Origin: Actinomycetota bacterium
Lineage (GTDB): Bacteria > Actinomycetota > Acidimicrobiia > Acidimicrobiales > Ilumatobacteraceae
Direction of reading: 5' to 3'
Assembly: GCA_947454105.1 (NCBI GenBank)
Contig: CANGIP010000003.1
Coordinates: 113,357 to 177,356 of the forward strand
Length of the DNA stretch: 64,000 nt
The notes beneath the pieces were generated by a model, which did no database searches, had not been told where the DNA came from, and saw nothing but the letters and a program-made list of their open reading frames with translations. Every line of letters begins with the position of its first letter. Within the stretch, counting starts at the first letter, position 1. Below, one piece after another: positions 7,602 to 17,522 of this stretch. The position numbers and the translations under genes are program-made.

Positions 7602-9806
7602 ATGCAGGAATCTGAGGGGAAACAAGTCGCCACACCTTCGGCTGCGGCGCTGGCCTCGTCGATTGTGGTCGATGAGCAAAGTCGCCGGGATCGCGAGGCC
7701 CAGGCCGATGAACCAGATGTTGCCCTTGTGGCGCCCCAAACCTCGATGAAGTTGCGCGACGGCCTGCGTGTCGGCGGATTCAGCGTGGCGACGGTTTTGC
7801 TGCTGTTTACAGTTTTCGAAGAATTTGACCGAGTCGCGATGCAGGTTCTTGGACCAGATATTCAGGCAACTCTTGGGGTATCTGACACCGTTCTGCTCGG
7901 TTTGCAAAGTTTTGGTGGCGTTGTTCTGGTTTTGGCAACTCTCCCGTTTGCTTGGTTGGCCGATCGTCGTCGTCGAGTTCGGGTGATGTCGGCGGCGTCG
8001 GCCTTATGGCTTGCATTTGTCGCAATCACTGGGTCGGTTGTGAATACATTCCAAATGGGGTTGGCGCGAGCCGGCTCGGGTTTTGGTGCATCGGCCCGGG
8101 TGCCCATCGGACCCTCGCTTGTCGCCGATCAATATCCGATGGCAGTGCGGACTCGAATTTTTGCGATTGAAGCGCTTGGTCGTCCACTTGGTCAAGTGCT
8201 CGGACCACTATTTGCCGGGGCAATAGTGGTTGCTGCCGGAAATGATGCTGGTGATTGGCGTGTCGTTTTCTTTGCACTACTTATTCCGGCAGGTCTCACC
8301 ATCTTGTGGTCATTCACGATGAAAGAGCCAACGCGCGGTCGCCAAGAACAACAGGCAGTTCTTGGTGAGAGCGTTGTTGAGTCTGAAGCCGAACCTCCGA
8401 TTTTATTGTCGGCAGCTTTCCAGCGTTTAAAGAAAGTGCGCACCTTCTATTTCTTAGTAGTCGGGATCGGAGTGCTTGGTTTTGCCCTCATTGCAGTTCC
8501 AGGAGCATTTAACTTGCTTTTAAAAAACACCTACAACTACAGCGCGTTTACTCGTGGATGGGTCGGAGCAATTACTTGGTCTGGCGCACTCATCGGCATT
8601 CCGTTAGCTGGCCGCATCGGTGAAAAACTCTTCCGCCGTGACCCTCCGTCGGCGTTGCGTATGATGGGTATGTGCATTTTGTTTTATGGGGTTTTTGTCA
8701 CGGTCGGCTTGCGATTCCATAGCGCTGTTGTGATGATCGCATTCGTCACGATCGGTAATGCTTTTCAGGGTGCAGCATTTACTCAGATGGGTCCGGCAAT
8801 TTCGGCCATCGTTCCGTATCAGATGCGCTCACAAGCTTTTGCCATGGTTGGCGTGTACATCTTTTTGATGGGTGGCTTCTTCGGTGGCCTGCTCGCTGGT
8901 GGGTTATCAGATGCGCACGGCGAACGTACGGCGTTGACTGCTGTCGTGCCACCTGCCGCGCTGATTGGCGGACTTCTCATCATCTATGGCAGTCGATTTA
9001 TGAAGCGCGATATTGCGCTCACGATTAGCGAATTGAAAGAGCAACAAGCAGAGTTGCGGCGTTTGCAAAATGATCCTGGCAATATTCCGGTTTTGCAGGT
9101 TCGCAACGTCGATGTCAGTTATGGAAACCTGCAAGTTCTTTTTGATGTCGGATTCGATCTTCGCAAAGGCGAAGTACTTGCATTGCTCGGAACCAATGGT
9201 GCCGGCAAGTCAACGATCTTGAAAGCGATCTCTGGTCTGGTGATGCCCGATCGGGGAGTCGTGCGCATGAACGGTCGCACGATCACTTTGGTTGAGCCGC
9301 AATACCGAGCCTCCATGGGATTGGTTTTAGTTCCAGGTGGCGAAGCAGTTTTTAGCTCAATGACTGTTGAAGAAAACCTGCTCGTCTGGAGCCGCCAAAT
9401 AGCCGACCACGGAAAACGCAAAGAAAAGTTGGCACAGGTTCACGAAACCTTTGACATGTTGTGGCAGCGACGGGATCAGCGGGCAGGATCATTATCGGGC
9501 GGTCAACAACAAATGTTGGCGTTAGCCAAAGCGGTGATGCTTGATCCCGAACTGTTGTGCATTGACGAACTTTCGCTTGGATTAGCCCCAGTGGTCGTTC
9601 AAGATCTGTTGAAGATTGTGGAGAAGCTCAAAGAGCAAGGAGTCACCATGGTCATTGTTGAACAATCGGTGAATGTGGCTCTTTCAATTGCCGATCGAGC
9701 AGTGTTTATGGAACGTGGTCAAGTGAAGTTTGAAGGACCAGCGCAAGAGCTCCTTGAACGTGATGACCTATTGCGAGCTGTCTTCTTGTCAGGGGCTGGC
9801 GCATGA
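7602..9806 (+). CDS. MFS permease fused to LivF-like ABC ATPase
   Basis: A 734-residue fusion. Residues about 55-470 are a 12-helix major facilitator permease, with the motif-A-like loop AWLADRRRRVRVM and a cytoplasmic loop rich in E and Q near residue 260. A charged coiled helix (ISELKEQQAELRRLQ) links it to an ABC ATPase from about residue 497. Its Walker A is GTNGAGKST (about 529), the signature LSGGQQQM, Walker B LLCIDELSLGLAP, and the switch region VEQSVN, in which Gln replaces His as in LivF. By homology the ATPase is the second NBD of a branched-chain-type importer. The role of the covalently attached MFS unit is unknown. The start has GGGGGGAAT directly upstream. Its stop overlaps the next start by 4 nt. 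Confidence 0.93.
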   Translation: MQESEGKQVATPSAAALASSIVVDEQSRRDREAQADEPDVALVAPQTSMKLRDGLRVGGFSVATVLLLFTVFEEFDRVAMQVLGPDIQATLGVSDTVLLGLQSFGGVVLVLATLPFAWLADRRRRVRVMSAASALWLAFVAITGSVVNTFQMGLARAGSGFGASARVPIGPSLVADQYPMAVRTRIFAIEALGRPLGQVLGPLFAGAIVVAAGNDAGDWRVVFFALLIPAGLTILWSFTMKEPTRGRQEQQAVLGESVVESEAEPPILLSAAFQRLKKVRTFYFLVVGIGVLGFALIAVPGAFNLLLKNTYNYSAFTRGWVGAITWSGALIGIPLAGRIGEKLFRRDPPSALRMMGMCILFYGVFVTVGLRFHSAVVMIAFVTIGNAFQGAAFTQMGPAISAIVPYQMRSQAFAMVGVYIFLMGGFFGGLLAGGLSDAHGERTALTAVVPPAALIGGLLIIYGSRFMKRDIALTISELKEQQAELRRLQNDPGNIPVLQVRNVDVSYGNLQVLFDVGFDLRKGEVLALLGTNGAGKSTILKAISGLVMPDRGVVRMNGRTITLVEPQYRASMGLVLVPGGEAVFSSMTVEENLLVWSRQIADHGKRKEKLAQVHETFDMLWQRRDQRAGSLSGGQQQMLALAKAVMLDPELLCIDELSLGLAPVVVQDLLKIVEKLKEQGVTMVIVEQSVNVALSIADRAVFMERGQVKFEGPAQELLERDDLLRAVFLSGAGA

Positions 9807-12619
9807 ACGCATTAATCGCTTTGACTTACTCCAACGACATTTTGTTCGACGGACTCATTCAAGGCCTTGTCTATTCACTCGTGGCTTTCGGTTTGTTGTT
9901 GATTTATCGAGCAACTGGTGTCATTAACTTTGCGCATGGGCAAATCGGAGCATTTGGTGGCTACATCATGGCGCTGTTGCAAATTCGCTACAACATCGCC
10001 TATGGCTTGTCATTGCCCATCGCATTGATTTGCGGTGTTGTGCTCGGTATTGCGGCAGAGTTGGTGCTTCGACGGCTGTTTACACAACCGCGACTGTTGC
10101 TTTTCGTTGCCACTCTTGGTTTGACGCAAGTCATTCAATTGCTTCAACTACGTTTGCCGATTCCAGATGAGCAGGCAACCAACGTCACTTTTCCGGTGCT
10201 GATCAGTGGAAGTTGGAAAGTTGCGGGCATCAATGTCACTGGGCCGCAGTTGACTGTTCTGCTTTTCGTGCCGGCACTGATGATTTTTCTGGGGTGGCTA
10301 TTCCATCGGAGTGCATTCGGAATGAATGTACGTGCAACCGCCGACAACTTCCCAGCGGCACGTCTTGCCGGAATTGGTGTGCGGAGCGTCTCAACCAAAG
10401 TGTGGGCGTTGGCTGGACTTCTCGCTGCGTTGAGCGCGCTATTGATCGCTCCATTGCAAAGTGGCTCCATTGCTTCAGTTCAAAATGCGTTGGGTCCAAA
10501 GATGCTCTTGCTATCGCTCGTTGCGGCGATGGTTGGCCGGATGAAGTCATTTACTTGGACGCTTGTCGGCGGACTTATGGCTGGAGTCGTTGACCGATTC
10601 TTGATTACCTGGTCGTTAAGCGGAGACTTGCCCGCTGGTTCAAATATTGCTGTGCTTTTCGTTGTGATCATCGTCGTTCTCTTTACGGTTGGCCGCTCTG
10701 CGTCGATGAAAGATGAGGCTTGGCAACTTACGTCAAAAGTTCGGGCTGCCCGAGTTGAACTCACAAAGCATCCGTTGTATCGGGGTTTGACATTCGCTGG
10801 ATTCGCGCTGATTGCCGGACTGGCACTCATCCTTCCGAGCCAAGTTGATAAGGCCAGCGACATGCTCAAGTTTTCTTCGGTGCCGGTGTACCTGATCATT
10901 GCGTTGTCTGTAACGGTTGTGACCGGATGGGGTGGACAGCTTTCATTGGGTCAATTTGGATTCGTTGCTTTGGGTTCGTATCTCACGATTTATTACGCCA
11001 ACGATTTGCCCTATTTGGTGGCGCTGCCCATTGGCGTCACCTGGGGAGTGCTCGCGGCAATCATCGTTGGCATTCCAGCGTTACGCGTGAAAGGTTTGTA
11101 TCTGGCAGTTGTCACATTGGGATTTGGTTTAGCAATTCGCTCTTGGTTCATCGTCGGTGAGAAATTCGCTCCCGGTGGCGGTGGAAGTGCCCAACTCAAT
11201 GTCGATCGCAATAGGGGCTTCCGTCTGATTTTCTGGACAGTGAAAGGTAAGAACTTCGATGGCGTGTATTACTTCGTTTTGTTGATGGCACTTTTGGCGA
11301 TTGTTTTGGTGTGGAGAATTCGTCGCACCGGAATCGGGCGGTCGATCATTGCGACACGTGACAACGAAACCGCATCATCGGCCTACACGGTCGCTCCGAA
11401 TCGCGCCAAACTCTTGGCGTTTGCTGTATCGGGAGGACTTGCGGCTTTGGCAGGGGGCTTGTTGCCTTTGGTGGCGCGCAATGCTCAGTTCAAAGTAGAC
11501 GGATTGCTTTTTGACTTTGATGAATCGTTACGCATTGTCTCGGTGGCTGTCGTCGGAGGTATTGGTTCGATCACCGGAGCCGTACTGGGAACACTTTTGA
11601 TTATTGCTGTTCCGCTTTTCTTTGATGGTACGAAGCAAGTTGAACTTTTTGCAAGCGGCTTCGGAATGTTGATTGTTCTTCTGTATTTCCCGAGTGGATT
11701 GATTTCTATTGTTCACGCTGGTCGAGACAATTTATTGAACTGGATCGCCCGACGCTCAAACTGGAAACCTCAAGCGCGTCAAGACGGAGCAGTGGTTGCT
11801 TCGCTTGGCACGGGGCGCCAGATGACCGAGACCGCCTCACCGCTGGTGACGAAGGGTCTCTTTGTTACTTTGGGCGGGCGCACCATCATTGATGACGTCT
11901 CGCTTGAAGTGCGAAGCGGCGAAGTGGTTGGCCTGATCGGAACAAATGGAGCTGGCAAAACAACGATCCTGAATGCAGTCTCTGGATTCGTGCCCTCGTC
12001 AGGAATTATCGAGCTTTTCGGTCAAGACATTTCGAAAATTCCTGCCTATAAGCGTGCCCGATTGGGTCAGGGTCGTGCCTTTCAAAATGCGCGGCTATTT
12101 AGCTCGCTGACAGTTCGCGAAACTTTGATGGTCGCCCTCGAATCGCGCCAACGTTCAATTTTGATTCCATCGATTTTTGCGCTACCGCCGTCACCGCAAC
12201 ATGAAGGTCGTAAGCGTCGCGAAGCCGACGAAATTATTTCGTATTTGGGCTTAGGTCGCTATGCCGATTCGTTGATGGGCGAACTGTCAACGGGAACTCG
12301 TCGAATTGTCGAACTTGGAGCGTTGATTGCTTTGGATTCGAAGTTGATGTTGCTTGACGAGCCAACCGCTGGTGTTGCGCAACGTGAAACCGAAGCCTTC
12401 GGACCACTCATTCGTATGATCAAAGAAGAACTTGGTGCGTCTATCTTGATCATTGAACATGACATGCCCATGGTGATGTCAATCTCTGATCGCATTTACT
12501 GCCTTGAGGCAGGTCATGTCATTGCTGAAGGCACTCCGTCAGCCATACGAAATAATCCTGCAGTCATCGCGAGTTATCTCGGAACCGATGAGCGGGCCAT
12601 TCAACGAAGCAATACATAG
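9803..12619 (+). CDS. LivH-LivM-LivG fusion: branched-chain-type ABC permease/permease/ATPase
   Basis: A 938-residue protein that joins three normally separate subunits. Residues 1-300 are LivH-like ([33 protein letters not shown]). Residues about 320-645 are LivM-like ([32 protein letters not shown]). Residues about 680-938 are a LivG-like ATPase with Walker [10 protein letters not shown] (about 712), a variant signature LSTGTRR, Walker [12 protein letters not shown] and H-loop IIEHDMPMV. With the LivF-like domain of the preceding protein and the divergent lipoprotein, all parts of a hydrophobic-amino-acid-type importer are present. Translation is coupled to the upstream gene by an ATGA overlap. 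The substrate is unknown; the neighbouring acyl-CoA genes suggest a carboxylic or amide compound rather than an amino acid. Confidence 0.94.
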   Translation: MNALIALTYSNDILFDGLIQGLVYSLVAFGLLLIYRATGVINFAHGQIGAFGGYIMALLQIRYNIAYGLSLPIALICGVVLGIAAELVLRRLFTQPRLLLFVATLGLTQVIQLLQLRLPIPDEQATNVTFPVLISGSWKVAGINVTGPQLTVLLFVPALMIFLGWLFHRSAFGMNVRATADNFPAARLAGIGVRSVSTKVWALAGLLAALSALLIAPLQSGSIASVQNALGPKMLLLSLVAAMVGRMKSFTWTLVGGLMAGVVDRFLITWSLSGDLPAGSNIAVLFVVIIVVLFTVGRSASMKDEAWQLTSKVRAARVELTKHPLYRGLTFAGFALIAGLALILPSQVDKASDMLKFSSVPVYLIIALSVTVVTGWGGQLSLGQFGFVALGSYLTIYYANDLPYLVALPIGVTWGVLAAIIVGIPALRVKGLYLAVVTLGFGLAIRSWFIVGEKFAPGGGGSAQLNVDRNRGFRLIFWTVKGKNFDGVYYFVLLMALLAIVLVWRIRRTGIGRSIIATRDNETASSAYTVAPNRAKLLAFAVSGGLAALAGGLLPLVARNAQFKVDGLLFDFDESLRIVSVAVVGGIGSITGAVLGTLLIIAVPLFFDGTKQVELFASGFGMLIVLLYFPSGLISIVHAGRDNLLNWIARRSNWKPQARQDGAVVASLGTGRQMTETASPLVTKGLFVTLGGRTIIDDVSLEVRSGEVVGLIGTNGAGKTTILNAVSGFVPSSGIIELFGQDISKIPAYKRARLGQGRAFQNARLFSSLTVRETLMVALESRQRSILIPSIFALPPSPQHEGRKRREADEIISYLGLGRYADSLMGELSTGTRRIVELGALIALDSKLMLLDEPTAGVAQRETEAFGPLIRMIKEELGASILIIEHDMPMVMSISDRIYCLEAGHVIAEGTPSAIRNNPAVIASYLGTDERAIQRSNT

Positions 12620-12646
12620 AACCAGTAGTCAGCGAAAGATTGATTG

Positions 12647-14764
12647 ATGTCCACCGCAAATTTCAGTGCTCTTCTTGCTCCCGGTCGCATTGCGGGCCTC
12701 AATCTAAGCAATCGCGTGTTCCTTCCAGCGATGGATATGAACCTGTGTGTTGAAGGTGAAATCAGTGATGGTGAAATTGCGCATTACACCGCACGGGCTG
12801 CGGGTGGTACCGCCATGGTCATCACTGGCACCGGGGCTGTTGCCTGGCCGATAGGCGCAACGAGTCGGCATCAACCTGCTTTCTCTGATGACAAGTTCAT
12901 TCCCGGAATTCGCCGACTCGCCGATTCAATCCATGCTGTTGGAGGAAAACTGTGCATGCAGTTGTGTCATCACGGCAAGACTGCGAGCGTTGACACCGCA
13001 GATGGACGCCCGCAGTTAGTTGCTTCCTTGTTGGACGGTAAGCCGGATTTGTCTGCGCTTCGAGACAACCCGATATCTGAGCTCATGGGCTTGGCAACAG
13101 CGACGCAGGGAAAGAAGGCGACGTACAAGATTGCAGATGAAGATGATCTGGCATGGGTCATTGACCAATTCGCTCAGGCGGCTCGACGTGTGCAGCAAGC
13201 CGGTGTTGATGCAATAGAAATTCATGCGGCACATGGCTACTTGCTTTCAACCTTTCTTTCGCGTGGATACAACAAGCGGGACGATCGGTGGGGAGGCTCG
13301 CTCGAAAATCGGGCACGTCTCACTTGCGAAGTAGTCAAGGCTGTCAAGCAGGTTGTTGGTGACGACTATCCGGTTCTCGTGCGGGTCAATGGTTTCGAAT
13401 TTGGTCTCCAAGATGGACTGACTCCAGAAGAGACGGCGCGAGCAGCAGCGCTCATTGAAGAGGCCGGTGCGGATGCGATTCACGTGTCGGCGAATGCGCA
13501 CAATCCGTTTGCCGATTTCACGCAAGGACCCTTGCCATCTGAAGTTGCTCAATATCGTGAATACGCCAAAACGGTCAAGAAGCATGTGACCATTCCGGTC
13601 ATTGCAGTTGGTCGAATGCTTCCCGAAATTGCCGATGAGATGTTGGCACTTGGAGAATGCGATTTTGTCTCGATGGGTCGCCAATTGTTGGCCGATGCCG
13701 AACTTGTGAACAAGATTCGCGAAGGTCAACGTGCTTCAGTTCGCCCCTGCATCAATTGTTATGTGTGTGTTGAGCAGAATTTCTTTGATGGCAATCCGAA
13801 ATGCGCGGTCAACCCGGCTCTATGTAATGAAAGTGTTTCGGTTCTTGCTCCGATGTCCACTGCAAAACATGTTGTCGTGATCGGCGGTGGGCCAGCAGGT
13901 ATGGAAGCCGCGCGAGTAGCGGCAATTCGCGGCGCCAAAGTCACTTTGATTGAGAAGGGCTCTCGACTTGGAGGAACCATGTGGTTCTCGCAGTTGACGA
14001 CTCCTGCTAATCAATTGCTTGTTGATTGGCTCACTCACGAGGTGCAACGCCTTGATATTGATGTTCTCTTATCAACTGAGGCGACTCACGAAGTCATTGT
14101 TGCTCTCAACGCCGATGAAATTGTTGTTGCAACCGGGGCGCGTCGTGGACTGCCTGACGTGCCAGGAGCCGAATTGCCTCACGTGCTTACGGGTGATGCG
14201 CTGCGTGGTGTCATCACTGGCGAGGCAGGGGCTGATCATCGTTCACTGAGTTCGTTTGGGAAAATTGCAGTGGCTGCTGGAAGATCGCTCGGACTTTTGA
14301 ACTCGGCTGATCGTATTCGTACGCTCTCGAAGACTTGGATGCCAGTAGGCAAGCGCGTCGTCGTCATTGGTGGTGGCTTGGTCGGCCTTGAACTCGCAGA
14401 GTTTCTTGCTGAGCGCGGTCGACATGTCACTGTCTTGGAGGACGGTCCCCATATCGGGCTTCCAATGGCTATGCCTCGTCGATGGACCGCGGTGAATAAG
14501 GCCACCAAACATGGAGTTACCTTGATTCGCGATGCAGTGGTGGTTTCTATCGACAAAGTTTCGGTGCGCTATCGAAGTGGAGATAGCGAATTTGAAGTTC
14601 GTGGTGATTCAGTTGTGATCGCATCGCAAGTTGAACCAGATGTGCAGTTGGCAGAATCGCTGAGTGATTTAGGAATACGAGTTCAAGTAGTAGGAGACGC
14701 CGTGAACATCGGTTACATCGAGGGTGCAATACATACTGCGAATCAGGTTGCTCGTGAGCTCTGA
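12647..14764 (+). CDS. FMN/FAD/Fe-S oxidoreductase, 2,4-dienoyl-CoA reductase (Old Yellow Enzyme-type) family
   Basis: A 705-residue protein with FadH-like architecture. It has an N-terminal Old Yellow Enzyme TIM barrel (residues 1-360; RGGYNKRDDRWGGSLENR-type block and IHAAHGYLLSTFLS) and a 4Fe-4S cluster motif C-x2-C-x2-C-x11-C (CINCYVC, then C at about 386). A Rossmann FAD domain begins VVIGGGPAGMEAA (about 408), and a second nucleotide-binding site VVVIGGGLVGLELAEF follows (about 567). Relatives reduce double bonds in dienoyl-CoA esters or other enones with NAD(P)H. It is 28 nt downstream of the importer and is followed by an overlapping acyl-CoA ligase gene, so it is probably in the same operon. 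ATG 12647 was chosen over TTG 12644. Confidence 0.92.
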   Translation: MSTANFSALLAPGRIAGLNLSNRVFLPAMDMNLCVEGEISDGEIAHYTARAAGGTAMVITGTGAVAWPIGATSRHQPAFSDDKFIPGIRRLADSIHAVGGKLCMQLCHHGKTASVDTADGRPQLVASLLDGKPDLSALRDNPISELMGLATATQGKKATYKIADEDDLAWVIDQFAQAARRVQQAGVDAIEIHAAHGYLLSTFLSRGYNKRDDRWGGSLENRARLTCEVVKAVKQVVGDDYPVLVRVNGFEFGLQDGLTPEETARAAALIEEAGADAIHVSANAHNPFADFTQGPLPSEVAQYREYAKTVKKHVTIPVIAVGRMLPEIADEMLALGECDFVSMGRQLLADAELVNKIREGQRASVRPCINCYVCVEQNFFDGNPKCAVNPALCNESVSVLAPMSTAKHVVVIGGGPAGMEAARVAAIRGAKVTLIEKGSRLGGTMWFSQLTTPANQLLVDWLTHEVQRLDIDVLLSTEATHEVIVALNADEIVVATGARRGLPDVPGAELPHVLTGDALRGVITGEAGADHRSLSSFGKIAVAAGRSLGLLNSADRIRTLSKTWMPVGKRVVVIGGGLVGLELAEFLAERGRHVTVLEDGPHIGLPMAMPRRWTAVNKATKHGVTLIRDAVVVSIDKVSVRYRSGDSEFEVRGDSVVIASQVEPDVQLAESLSDLGIRVQVVGDAVNIGYIEGAIHTANQVAREL

Positions 14765-16451
14765 AAATACGGCCCTGACATTTGCCGATCACGTCCGTGC
14801 TCGCAGTACCGACGATAATGTCGCAATTCGCTTTGATGATGAATCATTGACATATCGCCAATGGTGTTCGGGGGTCGCGTCACGTTCGGCAATGTGGCTT
14901 GATATTTTGCGAAGTCGACCCGAGGGTTCGTCTCCGCACATTGGAGTATTGCTGGAGAACACTCCAGAGTTCACTATGTGGTTGGGGGTTGCCGCCGTCA
15001 CTGGATCGGTGATTGTTGGTATCAATCCCACACGCCGTGGTGCCGAACTTGCTCGTGATATCTCGCACACCTCGTGTCAAATGATTGTGACTGAATCAAG
15101 CCAAGTTGATCTGCTTGAGGGGCTTGATCTCGGTGTTGCCGATGGCGGTGTCATGGTTGTGGAATCCGACGATTACGCGCAAGCACTTGCGGGTTACATC
15201 GGCGCTTCGTTGCCCACAGCCCAACAATGTCCTGTAAATCCGACTGACACGTTTTTGTTGCTCTTTACCTCGGGCACGAGTGGTGCGCCCAAGGCAGTGA
15301 TCACGAGTCACCAGCGACTCAATTTTGTGGCTCAGTCAATGAACATGATCATTGCGCTGACGCCAGAAGATACGACGTACATTTGCATGCCCCTGTTTCA
15401 TTCCAATGCGTTATTCACTGCTTGGGCTCCAAGTTTGGTTTTTGGATCAACGATCGCGTTGCGCCGTAAATTCTCGGCAAGTGAGTTTATGTCCGATGTC
15501 CGTAAATTCGGAGCGACCTATTTCAACTACGTCGGGAAACCACTGACCTATATTTTGGCGACTCCCGAGCAAGATGATGATCGAGACAATCCATTACGTC
15601 GTGGCTTTGGCAACGAGGGTTCTGAAATTGATTTGTTGCGATTTGCCGAACGTTTCGATTGCAAACTGACTGATGGTTATGGACAAACTGAAACTGGTGC
15701 GTCAATCGTACGAGTTCCTAATATGCCAACTGGTTCGCTAGGTGTGGCAGCACAAGCAACGATCACTGTGCGTGACCCGGCAACTAATCAAGAATGTCCA
15801 CGCGCAATCTTTGACAATGATGGTCGGCTCATAAATTCAGAAGAGGCCACCGGTGAGATTGTGAACGGTGGCGGCGGAACGTTTGAGGGTTATTGGAATA
15901 ACGCGGCCGCCAATAACGAACGCATTCGTGATGGCGCTTATTGGACGGGCGATTTGGCCTACCGCGATGAAAATGGATTCTTCTATTTCGCTGGTCGAAG
16001 TGCTGACTGGATGCGCGTTGACGGCGAGAATTTCGCTGGTGCTCCAATCGAAAGAATTTTGATGCGTCATCCTGATGTCATCTTGGCGGCGGTTTATGGC
16101 ATTCCCGATTACGACATGGGCGATCGAGTGATGGCGGCACTGCAAGTTCAGCCTGGAACGACATTCGACATTGGCGAGTTTGCCGAGTTCTTGCGAGCCC
16201 AATCAGATCTTGGTCCGAAATGGATTCCCAGTTTTATTCAGATCGTTGAAGAGTTCCCTATGACCCCGTCAAACAAGGTGATTAAACGTGAACTCGTTCT
16301 GCGTCGCTGGCACGATGCTGAGAACCTAGAGAATGCGCAAATATGGTGGCGTAATTCCAAAGATATTCGCTTTGATGTTTTCGGTCGTGAGCAAGCTCAA
16401 GAATTACGAGCAAAGTTTGCCGCCAATCAGCGCGAAAGTTTGTTGAACTAG
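14754..16451 (+). CDS. Acyl-CoA synthetase (AMP-binding), paralogue 1
   Basis: A 565-residue ANL-superfamily ligase that would activate a carboxylic acid to its CoA thioester through an acyl-adenylate. The P-loop-like motif is LLFTSGTSGAPKAV (about residue 168), with DGYGQTETGA, the hinge YWTGDLAYRDENGFFYFAGR and the C-terminal lysine region TPSNKVIKREL. The likely start is GTG at 14754, overlapping the stop of the flavoenzyme gene by 11 nt; the frame extends 10 codons further upstream to an ATG inside that gene. It is clearly paralogous to the ligase at 18857-20518, sharing GINPTRRG-x-EL and RKFSAS-F-MSD segments. The acid substrate is not evident. Confidence 0.92.
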   Translation: MSSENTALTFADHVRARSTDDNVAIRFDDESLTYRQWCSGVASRSAMWLDILRSRPEGSSPHIGVLLENTPEFTMWLGVAAVTGSVIVGINPTRRGAELARDISHTSCQMIVTESSQVDLLEGLDLGVADGGVMVVESDDYAQALAGYIGASLPTAQQCPVNPTDTFLLLFTSGTSGAPKAVITSHQRLNFVAQSMNMIIALTPEDTTYICMPLFHSNALFTAWAPSLVFGSTIALRRKFSASEFMSDVRKFGATYFNYVGKPLTYILATPEQDDDRDNPLRRGFGNEGSEIDLLRFAERFDCKLTDGYGQTETGASIVRVPNMPTGSLGVAAQATITVRDPATNQECPRAIFDNDGRLINSEEATGEIVNGGGGTFEGYWNNAAANNERIRDGAYWTGDLAYRDENGFFYFAGRSADWMRVDGENFAGAPIERILMRHPDVILAAVYGIPDYDMGDRVMAALQVQPGTTFDIGEFAEFLRAQSDLGPKWIPSFIQIVEEFPMTPSNKVIKRELVLRRWHDAENLENAQIWWRNSKDIRFDVFGREQAQELRAKFAANQRESLLN

Positions 16452-16468
16452 TTCGCGTGTCTTCGCAA

Positions 16469-17443
16469 TCAAGGGATCAAGGCTATTTTGCCCGCAACTT
16501 TTCGATCTTCGAGATCTTGTAACGCTAGAGCAGCGTGCTCAAGCGGATATGTCTGAGGCTCAACGGGTCGAAGTTCTCCCGCGGCAATCAATTCCATCAC
16601 TTGGGCCAGCATCCGATCATTGAGTCCAGGGTTCTTGCCAGCCCAACCGCCCCAATCAACACCGGTGACTCGACGATTACGCAAGAGCACTTGATTGGCC
16701 GGAAGTTTGGGAATGCCAGCCACAAAGCCGATCACCAGATATTGACCGTCGTCGGTGAGCGCGCGTAAACAGGTTTCTCCGAGATCTCCACCTACTGGGT
16801 CGTATAGGTAATCAATTCCGCCACCTGAGAGACGCTTGGCTTCTTCCTTCACTTCGTCTGCCGACAGTGTCGAATCAATCACTGCAAAGGCTCCACGATC
16901 GAGAGCAAGATTGCGCTTTTCTTCGGTTGAAGCAGCGGCGATGACCCGAAGTCCGAGTGCTCGTCCAACATCAACTGCACCAAGACCAACTCCGCTACCT
17001 GCACCTAAAACCAACAGGTGCTTGTCGCGTTCAACGTGGGCACGTTCGACAAGCGCAAACCATGCGGTGAGATAACTCTGCATGAACGTTGCAGCCTGTC
17101 CATCTGACAACGTGTCGGGCAGTGTCATGATGCGCTTGGCTGATACAACAGCCTCTGAACTAAATCCGCCCAACCCAACATTGGCGAATACTCGCGAACC
17201 AAGTGCCACTTCGGTGACGTCGGGGGCAAACTCTGTCACGCGGCCAACGACTTCCATCCCTGGAACAAACGGGGTGGGCGGTTTGATTTGGTATTTGCCT
17301 TGAACAAACAAGGCATCAACAAAATTGACACCACACGCAGTGACGGCAATACGAACAGACCCGGGAAAGAGTTCGGGCGCAGGCTTTTCCTCGATCTGTA
17401 ATTCGGACAGGGGGGCAAACTGATTGCAAACGATTGAACGCAT
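16469..17443 (-). CDS. NADPH:quinone oxidoreductase-like MDR-family protein
   Basis: A 324-residue zinc-free medium-chain dehydrogenase/reductase. It has the N-terminal GroES-like part (VRIAVTACGVNFVDAL, PFVPGMEVVGRVTEF), then a Rossmann domain with LVLGAGSGVGLGAVDVGRALG (about residue 145) and the LYDPVGGDL segment typical of quinone-oxidoreductase/enoyl reductase members. It would reduce quinones or enoyl-CoA-like double bonds with NADPH. It is convergent with the ligase gene and divergent from the SDR at 17523; operator copy 6 lies between the start codons. Confidence 0.92.
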   Translation of the reverse strand: MRSIVCNQFAPLSELQIEEKPAPELFPGSVRIAVTACGVNFVDALFVQGKYQIKPPTPFVPGMEVVGRVTEFAPDVTEVALGSRVFANVGLGGFSSEAVVSAKRIMTLPDTLSDGQAATFMQSYLTAWFALVERAHVERDKHLLVLGAGSGVGLGAVDVGRALGLRVIAAASTEEKRNLALDRGAFAVIDSTLSADEVKEEAKRLSGGGIDYLYDPVGGDLGETCLRALTDDGQYLVIGFVAGIPKLPANQVLLRNRRVTGVDWGGWAGKNPGLNDRMLAQVMELIAAGELRPVEPQTYPLEHAALALQDLEDRKVAGKIALIP

Positions 17444-17479
17444 GCTTCAACCGTAGCGATCCGTGAAGTACTCCCACGA

Positions 17480-17496
17480 TCTGACACACTGTCAGA
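17480..17496. promoter_or_regulatory. Palindromic operator, copy 6 (perfect)
   Basis: TCTGACA-CAC-TGTCAGA lies between the divergent quinone-oxidoreductase-like gene (start 17443) and the SDR gene (start 17523). It has the same 7+3+7 geometry as the other copies. Confidence 0.82.
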
Positions 17497-17522
17497 AAAG
17501 GAATTTGAATCGAGGGGAAGCC

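Noticed and set aside
7465..7749. Plus-strand open frame crossing the operator triplet
   Set aside because: Its repeated S-D-G/S-P-S residues are only the translation of the palindromic operators; the real start is 7602.
17103..17119. Further operator-like site TCTGACA-ACG-TGTCGGG
   Set aside because: Two mismatches in one arm and a position inside the quinone-oxidoreductase-like coding region, so probably chance.
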